A stretch of DNA of 39,582 nt from positions 1-39,582 of the forward strand of contig JAAZVU010000003.1 in NCBI GenBank assembly GCA_018623275.1, given 5' to 3'. Each line of letters opens with the position of its first letter. The first letter of the stretch is position 1. The notes beneath the pieces are model-generated. The model made no database searches and was not told the origin of the DNA. It worked only from the letters and a program-made list of their open reading frames with translations. Origin of the DNA: Flavobacteriales bacterium (GTDB lineage Bacteria > Bacteroidota > Bacteroidia > Flavobacteriales > Schleiferiaceae). Shown in pieces: positions 9,335-18,700 of this stretch. The translations under genes and the position numbers were made by a program.

Positions 9335-9365
9335 AAAAAAAACGGGGAGCCTTCCGGCCCCCCGT
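9335..9365 (-). terminator. Rho-independent terminator after the T9SS Omp28 gene
   Basis: On the minus strand a 10-bp stem (acggggggcc/ggctccccgt with one G-T pair) closes a GGAA tetraloop and runs into eight T. It lies 20 bases past the stop of the 626-residue T9SS gene and just before the tlpA-like ATG, so it separates the two minus-strand units. Confidence 0.88.
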
Positions 9366-9385
9366 AAAAATAACATATTTAATGC

Positions 9386-11266
9386 TTAGTGAGCAACGTT
9401 CAAACGCAAGGTCTTGCTTACGCCGTTTACGTTAACATTCACAAAGTAAAGACCAGCGCTCAAAGCGCTTGTTGGTAGCTCAACTTTCTGAGTACCTGCG
9501 TCCATTGTAGATGCGTCAGTGTATACTGTTTGACCCATAGCATTTACTACGTTTAACGTAACATCTGAACGGTCAATCAAATCAATCTCAACACCTGCAA
9601 ATTCGTTTGCTGGATTTGGGTATACTGCGATGTAACGCGCCATGTCGTCCATCTCATTTACACCTGAAGTAGTGTATGCAGCATACGCACTTTGAAGAAC
9701 CTCACCAGTTGTGTTGTCTTGCAACCAAACGATGATGTCCATGTTCGAAGTTCCTACCCAGAAATCGTAAGAACCTTGCGCTGGCGCAGAGTTCACAGAA
9801 ATCGTAGAGTTTGCGTAGTGTGTGTAAGTGTTACCTGCCATCATGTTTGCCATGCTGTGGCCGCCAGATCCGTCCATGAACTTGCGGAATACGTGGTAGA
9901 ATGTAGTCTCACCATTGGTTTGAACGTTGTGAGAAATTTCTTTCTCGATCATCGCCATGTGCAAAACAACATTTGAACCAAGGTCAGCCAATGCATCAAC
10001 TGTAGCATCACACTGAATATAGTTACCAGTAGCACTCCATTCTGCTTCTAATTCAACTACAGAAGGGATATTCTTAACGATATCGATATTGCCTTGAGAA
10101 GTTGGGATATTTGAACCGGAGTACACTACATCAGGCACACCGCTGATACCATAAGCAACACGACGGTCAGCAGCTTCTTGGTTGTACGCAGGATCATTAC
10201 CTGGTGCAGGCCAGTTCATTTGGTACTTCACGGAAGTTACACGACCTGTAGATGTGTTTGCATCGTTATCGTCCAAAAGATCTTTATAACCAGGGTTAAA
10301 AGAAGCACAAGGTCCACAAGTTGAAGAAGTGAACTCTTCCGCCAATACTACGCGATCAGCTGTTGCTGTCAGTACTTCGATCGCAGCGCTCAACGTATCG
10401 TTTGAAGTATTCTGGTCAAACGTACCATTAACCGGCGAAGCGTAAATGTCTACTGTGTAACTGCCCGTTGAGCTTGGCGTCCAATTTGTTGTGTGTGTCC
10501 AGTTGTAAGTATCGTAAGCACCGATGCTCAATCCTGTCAAGTTTGCAGTAACTGCGGTACCACCGTTAACAGAGTAATTGATGGTTGCAGAAGTGATGGT
10601 AGAACCACCGTAGTTTTTCAAAGTACCCTCTAGAGTGAAAGGTGCGTTGTTCAATCCAATAGTAGCTGGCATGTCCAAAGACTCAACCGCTACATCAAAG
10701 TTATAAGGTGCGAATACTGCGAAGTCATCGATACCCAAACCGTACAACCAGCCACCACCGTCTTGGTAGTTGAATGCGAACTGTACGTTTGCGTTACCAC
10801 ATGCAGCACTTACATCAATCCACTGGCTCGTCCAATCACCAGCTGGATTAAGAGTAGCGAGTGTAGTCCAGTTAGTACCGCCGTCCGTCGTGTACAAGAA
10901 TTCAGCTACTTCAGTTGCGCCACTGTAAGTTGCGCCATAGTAAAACGATTTGAACGTAGCGTGCATTACTGAGTAATTGCTGAGGTCGATAGTATCAGTG
11001 ATTAAGTACTCGTCTGCTTTGTTACAGTTACAAGCATCATCGTTTGTTGCAACGAAGTTTGAACCTGGATCTGTGATCGTGAAGTAACTTGAGCTCAAAG
11101 TAGAAGCTGAACCACCCAAGAAACCACCATCGGTTGCCTGAGTTGATTGCGTCCATCCTGTTGGGATACCGCTGTTGAAGTCAGCAGAATAGATAACGCT
11201 CTGTCCTTGCGCCATCGCTGCTGTTGCAGTACATACTGCAAATAGGGATAGTAAAAGTTTTTTCAT
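9386..11266 (-). CDS. T9SS type A-sorted Omp28/choice-of-anchor J protein with CGPC motif
   Basis: A 626-residue secreted multidomain protein. Order: signal peptide (MKKLLLSLFAVCTATAAMAQ); a jelly-roll-like cleaved-adhesin/choice-of-anchor J region (about 24-195, with SADFNSGIPTGWTQ and WLYGLGIDDFAVF); a CARDB-like beta domain (about 195-300); an Omp28-type thioredoxin-like domain (about 305-500) with SSTCGPCASFNPGYKDLL; and a type A sorting domain from about 545 (YPNPANEF to the C-terminal KTLRLNVAH). The sorting domain predicts export through the SprA-dependent T9SS followed by cleavage and surface attachment or release. Its CGPC is the same active-site sequence as in classical thioredoxins, which is unusual for a surface protein. 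It is transcribed away from the small T9SS gene at 11369 and ends in its own terminator. Confidence 0.85.
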   Translation of the reverse strand: MKKLLLSLFAVCTATAAMAQGQSVIYSADFNSGIPTGWTQSTQATDGGFLGGSASTLSSSYFTITDPGSNFVATNDDACNCNKADEYLITDTIDLSNYSVMHATFKSFYYGATYSGATEVAEFLYTTDGGTNWTTLATLNPAGDWTSQWIDVSAACGNANVQFAFNYQDGGGWLYGLGIDDFAVFAPYNFDVAVESLDMPATIGLNNAPFTLEGTLKNYGGSTITSATINYSVNGGTAVTANLTGLSIGAYDTYNWTHTTNWTPSSTGSYTVDIYASPVNGTFDQNTSNDTLSAAIEVLTATADRVVLAEEFTSSTCGPCASFNPGYKDLLDDNDANTSTGRVTSVKYQMNWPAPGNDPAYNQEAADRRVAYGISGVPDVVYSGSNIPTSQGNIDIVKNIPSVVELEAEWSATGNYIQCDATVDALADLGSNVVLHMAMIEKEISHNVQTNGETTFYHVFRKFMDGSGGHSMANMMAGNTYTHYANSTISVNSAPAQGSYDFWVGTSNMDIIVWLQDNTTGEVLQSAYAAYTTSGVNEMDDMARYIAVYPNPANEFAGVEIDLIDRSDVTLNVVNAMGQTVYTDASTMDAGTQKVELPTSALSAGLYFVNVNVNGVSKTLRLNVAH

Positions 11267-11341
11267 GCATTTGAAATTTGAATGCGGGAATTTAGCAAAA
11301 AAGAGCCGAAAAACAGCATGCTCAGGTTGGATAACATTGGT

Positions 11342-11349
11342 TATCTTTG
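11342..11349 (+). promoter_or_regulatory. Candidate -7 box (TATCTTTG) for the small T9SS gene
   Basis: TATCTTTG matches the Bacteroidota TAnnTTTG -7 consensus exactly and ends 19 bases before the ATG at 11369, predicting a leader of about 13 bases. No good -33 TTG lies at the usual distance (nearest ends 12 bases upstream), so this rests on the -7 box alone. Confidence 0.45.
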
Positions 11350-11368
11350 AGACACAAAATTTGTTGAC

Positions 11369-12046
11369 ATGAAAAGAATCCTACTACTCCTAGTTTTCGG
11401 TTTGACTACGATGAACCTGAATGCTCAATCACTTGCAGTTCATGAAATGGATACCGTGCTAGAGGTGAATTCAACGGCAACTGCTGATTATGGTTTTTCG
11501 ATCGATATCAAAAACGTAAGTTCCACGGATGTCGACGTTTATGTCCGCCGTGCCTACCACGCAATGGATTGTGCTTATGATAGCGGCTATTTTTGTTGGG
11601 ATTACTGTTACGATAATGTAACTACGAATTCCATTGGATACGTGAATATCCAGCCAGGGGTTGTGAAAGGAGATTTCTCAGGTCACGTTTTTTCCCCGTC
11701 GACGGGTGCGACGTGTATAGATAGTACGCGTTATGTATTCTACAACGGAAAGGATAACAGCGATTCACTAAGTGTTTGGGTAACCATTTCTGCTGGACCA
11801 ACTGTGGGTACAGTTGAATTAACAGTAAGTGAAAGTAAAGTCTACCCGAACCCAGCCGTTAATGTCTTGAATATCGAAACTCAAAAGGAAGGTGTATTTA
11901 GACTTTTCAATACTTTGGGAGAGGAAGTAAAACGAGCAAATCTGATTCCTGGTCAAAACGCAGTATCAGTGGCCGATTTTGCCAATGGTATTTACCTCTA
12001 CAGCATTGACGGTTCCACCTTCAAAAGGGTGGTTATTAGTCACTAA
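11369..12046 (+). CDS. Small cysteine-rich T9SS type A cargo protein
   Basis: A 225-residue secreted protein of unknown function. The signal peptide ends near LNAQ (residue 20). Residues about 21-150 form a compact beta-rich domain with a cysteine cluster (MDCAYDSGYFCWDYCYD, then GATCID). After it comes a type A sorting domain (VYPNPAVNVLNIET ... FANGIYLYSIDGSTFKRVVISH). The FCWxxCY pattern followed by a VNIQPG strand and a YVFYN strand resembles a small Bacteroidota cargo family often found beside Omp28-type secreted proteins, as it is here (divergent neighbour at 11266). The cysteines are probably disulfide-bonded outside the cell. It has its own candidate promoter and terminator. Confidence 0.8.
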   Translation: MKRILLLLVFGLTTMNLNAQSLAVHEMDTVLEVNSTATADYGFSIDIKNVSSTDVDVYVRRAYHAMDCAYDSGYFCWDYCYDNVTTNSIGYVNIQPGVVKGDFSGHVFSPSTGATCIDSTRYVFYNGKDNSDSLSVWVTISAGPTVGTVELTVSESKVYPNPAVNVLNIETQKEGVFRLFNTLGEEVKRANLIPGQNAVSVADFANGIYLYSIDGSTFKRVVISH

Positions 12047-12068
12047 AAGATATGCCCACTAGTATCAT

Positions 12069-12092
12069 GCCGCGCTCTTTGCGCGGCTTTTT
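12069..12092 (+). terminator. Terminator after the small T9SS gene
   Basis: A 7-bp stem (gccgcgc/gcgcggc) with loop tcttt is followed by five T, 22 bases after the stop at 12046 and about 60 before ruvA. Confidence 0.82.
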
Positions 12093-12150
12093 CATTTAAG
12101 GCGTACGAAAGACCGATTTACGACGTTTTCTTAAGATTGAAACACCAACT

Positions 12151-12735
12151 ATGATTTACTACGTTAAAGGCAATTTTGTTGAGAAGACCGCAACCAATGT
12201 GATTGTGGACTGCGCCGGAATTGGTTATGACGTTCAGATCTCTCTGAATACTTACGCAGATATCGAACCATTGGCTGAAGGTATGCTCTTCACTTATCAT
12301 TTGGTTCGTGAGGATGCCGAAATGCTCTTCGGATTTTCTTCAAAACGAGAAAAGGCGCTTTTTGAACTGCTCATTTCAGTAAGTGGTGTAGGTGCGAATA
12401 CGGCCAGAGTCATTTTGAGCTCACTATCCCCTGTTGAAGTAGAGCAGGCTATTATGTCTGAAGATGCTGCCACATTGCAAGGGGTGAAGGGAATTGGAGC
12501 AAAAACAGCACAGCGTATTGTCATAGATCTTCGCGATAAAGTTGCCAAAGTTGCGGCCTCGGGTGATTCACCTATGCTCGCAAGATCGGGTGGTGCCCGT
12601 GCAGAAGCGCATGCAGCATTAACAACCCTTGGTATTTCCGCCAAACAAGCTGAAGGCGCCTTGAATAAATTACTCAAGCAAGATCCAGCCATGAGCACTG
12701 AGGAATTAGTAAGAAAAGCTTTGCAACTGCTGTAA
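12151..12735 (+). CDS. ruvA: Holliday junction DNA helicase subunit RuvA
   Basis: Junction-binding subunit that holds the four-way DNA and loads RuvB. The 194-residue protein shows the N-terminal OB-fold (MIYYVKGNFVEK ... GIGYDVQIS), two helix-hairpin-helix motifs (SGVGANTARVIL and KGIGAKTAQRIVIDL), and the C-terminal three-helix domain III (AHAALTTLGISAKQAEGALNKL) that touches RuvB. The stop directly abuts the sprA start with no spacer, so the two are probably co-transcribed; ruvA-sprA linkage is common in this phylum. A weak -7-like box (TAAGATTG, 12132-12139) precedes it. Confidence 0.97.
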   Translation: MIYYVKGNFVEKTATNVIVDCAGIGYDVQISLNTYADIEPLAEGMLFTYHLVREDAEMLFGFSSKREKALFELLISVSGVGANTARVILSSLSPVEVEQAIMSEDAATLQGVKGIGAKTAQRIVIDLRDKVAKVAASGDSPMLARSGGARAEAHAALTTLGISAKQAEGALNKLLKQDPAMSTEELVRKALQLL

Positions 12736-15700
12736 ATGCTAAGTAATTGGAAGAAATATTTAAGTAGAACGATTTTCGCTCTGCTGTTTATTCCAGTATT
12801 GAGCTACGGACAGAATAGCTCTGACTCTACCGGAACCGGTAGTGTGGATATTTCTTTGCCTGAACCTTCGAACTACGCCAAAGAAATCATTTACGACCCG
12901 ACTTCAGGTAACTACTTGGTGTACAGAAAAATTGGTGACATCCGCCTGCCCATTCCTGAGGTTTGGACGGTAGATCAGTACCGCCAATACATGTACGATC
13001 GAGCAGAGGAAGATTACATGGCTGATAAAGCCTCTATGTACAATCCTACCGGGGATAATCCTAGAGATAGTGAAGGACTGGTGCCACAGATTCAAACGGG
13101 AAACGAGGCGCTCGGAAAAGTATTTGGCAGCGATTTAGTTGAAATTCGCCCTCAGGGTATGGCGGAAATCAGGTTCGGGGGCCGCTACCAGTATGTTGAG
13201 AATCCTGGAATTCCTGTACGTAACCAAAAGACCTTTGCTTTTGATTTTGGTCAACGCATCCAGATGAACGTAAAGGGTAAGATTGGCGACCGCTTGGAGC
13301 TCGGTGTGAACTACGATACCGAGGCATCATTTGCGTTTGACAATCAAATGAAGCTGGATTTTGAGGGCGAAGAAGACGACATTATTAAGCGTCTTGAGAT
13401 GGGTAATATCAATATGCCGCTCAATAGCTCCTTGATTACGGGCGCCCAAAGCCTTTTTGGTTTAAAGGGCCAATTCCAATTTGGAAATACCACCGTTACC
13501 ACGGTCTTCTCAGAACAACGCTCACAAAGCCAAAGCATCAATGTACAGGGTGGGGGGACCACCACTGAGTTCTACATCCAAGGCGACCAATATGAGGCGA
13601 ATCGCCATTACTTCTTGGCGCAATTTTTCCGCGAGCATTACGAGGAATATTTAGAGAACATGCCGCTGGTTACTTCGCCCGTCCAGATTACTAAGGTGGA
13701 GGTATGGGTGACCAACGAACGAAGCTCGACTCAGAATTTGCGCAACATCGTTGCTTTTATGGATTTAGGTTCGGACGATAAGTATGCCTACCGTAACTCC
13801 AATGCGAATTTGCCAGGGGTGAGCATCTTCCCGGGTTCGAACGTCAATATCGAAGGATATCCAAACAACGCCAACAACCAATTGGACCCGCTTACTCTAG
13901 AAGCCAACATTCCTGGAGTCCGAGATATAGCCACGGCAAATCAAGATTTGAGTACTTCAGGTTTTGCCGAAGCGAGAGAATATGTTGAGCTCGCCAATGC
14001 TCGGAAATTGGACCAAAACCAATACAAATTTCACCCGCAGCTCGGTTATATCACCTTGAATCAAGCCTTGAATCAAGATGAGGTACTTGCAGTAGCTTTC
14101 CAATATACTGCTGGAGGTCGTACCTACCAGGTTGGGGAATTTTCAAACGATGGTGTTACTCCGCCAAAGACCTTAATCCTCAAACTTCTGAAGAGTACAG
14201 TGCTTGATGTACGCATGCCAACTTGGGATTTGATGATGAAAAACATCTATGCCTTGAATGCCTTCCAGTTGGACCGTGAAGACTTCTACATGGACGTGTT
14301 GTACATGAATGATGAGACGGGAGTTCCTATTCCGTTCCTTCCGGATGGAAATTTGAGCGACACATTGCTCGTCGGTGTAATGGAGTTGGACCGATTGAAC
14401 AACAACAATGACCCATTCCCAGATGGGATTTTTGACTTTGTCCCTGGGGTGACCATCGACCAGCAGCGCGGCCGAATCATTTTTCCGGTCATTGAGCCAT
14501 TTGGTTCGAACCTCGAAGAAAAATTGGACACCGAACAGGCAAGAAATAAGTACGTCTACAACGCGCTATACGACAGTACCCGTTTCAGAGCTCAAGAGCA
14601 AACTCAAAAGAACAAATTCATTCTCCGCGGCCAGTACAAGAGCGCCTCGGGGTCAGAAATTTCCCTCGGTGCCTTTAACATCCCACGAGGCTCGGTTACA
14701 GTGACAGCTGGCGGTCGAACTTTGACCGAAAATCAGGACTACACGGTAGATTATTCTTTGGGCCGGGTGCGCATCATCAACGAAGGGGTAATGAATTCCG
14801 GTTCTCCGATTAAGGTGAACTTTGAAAACAACACCTTATTTAATGTTCAGACCAAGACGTTCTACGGAACGAATATCGACCACAAAGTCAACGACCATTT
14901 GAATGTGGGCGGGACTTGGTTGCATTTGACCGAACGTCCACTGACCCAAAAGGTAAACATCGGTGACGAACCTATTTCGAATACGATATGGGGGATGAAC
15001 ACCAACTACAGCAACGAGGCACCGTATTTGACGCGATTGATGGATGCACTGCCGTTCATCGAAACTAAGGAGAAGAGTAACCTCCAATTCCGCGGTGAAT
15101 TCGCCCACCTCATTCCGGGATCGCCTCGCGGTATTCGAATCACTGGGTCCGAGACGACCTATTTGGACGACTTTGAGAGTTCACAGACGACCATTGATTT
15201 ACGCAGTTTGAATGCTTGGAACCTTGCTTCGACCCCGGGTAATCAAGACGATTTGTTCCCCGAAAGTTCTTTGAATAACGATTTGGCTTACGGGTACAAC
15301 AGGGCAAAATTGGCATGGTACATCATTGATCCATCCTTATACACAGGAGGTAGTGCTGTTCCTGAAAATATTCGCAACGATCCTGAAATCACTTCTGATC
15401 AACGCATGCGTGAGGTCTTGGTTAAGGAGGTCTTCCCGAACTACTCTTTAGCTCAAAACGAAGCGCGCAATTTGGCGATGTTCGACCTCGCGTACTATCC
15501 AAATGAACCGGGCCCGTACAATTTTGATGTAGAAGGTGAGCCTGGCATTAGTGCGGGTTTAAGTGCAGATGGGGAGCTTGTGGACCCTTCGTCGCGTTGG
15601 GCGGGTATTATGCGTCCGTTGCAGATCAACAACTTTGAGGAGCAGAATATTGAGTTCATTCAGTTCTGGGTGATGGACCCGTTCTATGAAAACGATAACG

Positions 15701-18700
15701 CTCCGGACGGTGGAGATTTGTATTTCAACCTTGGTAGCGTTAGTGAAGACATTTTGAAAGACGGCCGACAAAGTTTTGAAAACGGCATTCCTGCCAACGG
15801 TGATAAAAGCCAAATGGACAGCACGCGCTGGGGCTACCTCAGTGAGATTCAACCCATCACAGAATTCTTTGATAATGCGGCAGGTGCGCGCGAAGTACAA
15901 GATGTCGGATTTGATGCTTTATTGGATAGCGAAGAGCGCACTTGGGCGCCGAGCGGTTCCTCGAGCTATTTGAACAGAATTATCAATGCCTACGGTACGG
16001 GGTCGGTGGCTTATCAAAGCGCTTACCCAGATCCATCCCGCGACAACTTCCATTTTTACCGCAGCGATAGTTTGGATGCTGAGAGTGCCGATATCATGGA
16101 GCGCTACAAGGCTTTTAATGGTACCCAAGGAAACAGTGCTACGGTAACAGTCAATGGTGCTCCTGCCTCTGCGACTAACGTTCCAGATAAGGAGGATGCT
16201 AACCGCGATCAGACGTTGAGTAAAACGGAGAGCTACTTCCAATACCGCGTCTCTATGCGTCCTGAGGATTTGGTCGTTGGTCAGAACTACATCACGGATA
16301 TTTACGAAACCAATAGTCATGATCTTCCGAACGGTATGTCTCGACCAACTCGCTGGATACAGTTCAAGATTCCAGTTTTTGAACCAGAGAAGAAGGTAGG
16401 TGGTATCACGGATTTCCGTTCCATCCGATTCTTAAGAATGTTCCTTCGTGAATTCGACGACCCTATTGTTATGCGTTTTGCGCGTTTTGAATTGGTTCGT
16501 GGAGAATGGAGGCGATTCCCATTCTCATTAGACGATGTGCGTGATAACGTGCCTATCGATGAGGACGATGAAACTTCATTTAACGTCAATGCAGTAAACC
16601 TCGAGGAAAACGGCGGACGTACACCTATTCCTTATGTCTTGCCTCCAGATATTGAGCGTCAATTGGTTTATGGAGGAACGCAGATCATTCAGCAGAATGA
16701 GCAGAGTATGTCCCTTGAAATTTGTGGGATTGAAGACGGCGATGCTCGTGCAGTATTCCGCAACTTCAACTTTGACATGCGTATGTACAAACGTCTGCGC
16801 ATGTTTGTGCACGCAGAAGCAGCGGGTGAATTCGAAGATTTGAACGATGGCGATTTGAGCATTTTTGTTCGTTTAGGTTCCGATTACAATGGCAACTATT
16901 ACGAATACGAGGTCCCGCTGAAAGTCACACCTTGGGGTGAATTATTACCTGAGGATATATGGCCGACTGATAACAATATAGATGTCGTCTTTGAAGATTT
17001 GAAAACCTTGAAGCTGACAAGGAATGCAGCGATGGAAAGTGACCCAACGCTCAGTTTGGTCAACAAATACACGGTTACAACACCTGAGGGACACAAGCTG
17101 TCTGTTGTAGGTGCGCCGAACCTAGGGAACATTCGAACCTTGCTTATTGGTATACGTAATCCGAAAAAACGCTCAGCGACCGATGGCGACGACGGCCAGG
17201 CGAAGTGTGCGGAAATTTGGGTCAACGAATTGCGCTTGAGCGATTTTGACAACAGAGGAGGTTGGGCCGCTACGGCAACAGCGAGTGCGAAGCTTGCTGA
17301 TGTTGCAAACGTAAACCTGACGGGTACGATGAGTACTATTGGATTTGGTTCTATTGATCAAACGGTAAACGAGAGAAACAAGTTTGCGGAGCGCTCCTAC
17401 GGTGTGCAAACCAATGTAAATCTTGACAAATTCTTGCCGCAAGAGGCGGGCATTAAATTCCCGATGTTCTTTAGTTTCAACGAGAGCTTCAAGAATCCTC
17501 AATTCAATCCTTTGGATCCTGATATCGACTTCAAGGAATCCTTAGCAGCTGTTGATACCCAAGAGGAGCGAGACAGTCTTAGGTTTGCAGGACAAGAGTA
17601 CCAGATGCGCAAGAGCATCAACTTTACCAACGTTCGCAAGGAGAAAGGTTCTGGTGGCGGTGGCCGTCCTGCTGGGCCTAAAGCAGCTCCCAAAGGCGGA
17701 AGTAAGGGAGGCGGAGTAACCACCAAAGGCATCAATTGGGCCAACTCACCATTTGCCATTAGCAACTTCAATACTTCTTATGCCTTCACGGAAAGTGACC
17801 GTAGAAACATCAATATTGTCCAGGATCACCGAGTGATGCATACGGCGTCGTTGAACTACAATTACCAAACGCGTCCTAAGAACATTGCACCGTTCAAGAA
17901 TAAGATTAAGAACAAGCAATTGGCGCTCATTAGAGATTTCAATTTCTACTATCTACCATCGAAGGTGAGCATGCGTACGGAGCTTAGACGTCAACTAGCG
18001 ACGATGCAAATGCGCAACACTTTCGATCCGGCTATTTCATTGCCTGTTACCTACAATAAAGCCCTCACTTCGAAGCGCATGTACGATGTGGCGTACGATT
18101 TGTCTAAGGGCTTGAAATTGGATTACAATGCAACTGCTCAGAGTAGGGTAGATGAGCTTCCAGGTGATCCAAAGACGCAGGCGAACAGAGATACAATTAT
18201 TGCGGGTTTATCGAGCCTAGGTCGACCAACACAATTCCACCAGACGCTAAATGTGAATTGGCAGATACCAATTAATAAGTTCCCATTCATGGATTGGACC
18301 TCGGCAAGTGTTCGTTACTCCGGGAATTACGATTGGCAAACAAATTCCACGGCTGCTTTGAATCCTCAGGCAAAACCTGAACTTTACTTTGGTAACAGGG
18401 CGCAGAACTCCAACAATATTCAGCTCACGGCCAATGCAAACTTTATCAACTTCTACAATCAGATACCTTTCTTACGTAAGGCAAATCAAGGCGGTAGACC
18501 ACAACCAGTAGCTCGTCGTGGTGCGCCACAACGTCGCGGAGCGCCGAAGAAAGAGGGTAAGGAAGAGGAAGAAAAGGAAAAGAAGGATAGCAAGATTCTG
18601 TTGGGTGCAGCACGCGTTGCCATGATGGTTCGCTCGGTATCTTTGACCTACTCTCAGACCAACGGTACTTTGCTTCCCGGGCTCATTACCAACCCAACGT

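Noticed and set aside
12297-12698. Minus-strand 133-residue ORF opposite ruvA and similar long shadows opposite ruvB, sprA and queG
   Set aside because: They overlap well-identified genes completely and show no recognisable domains.
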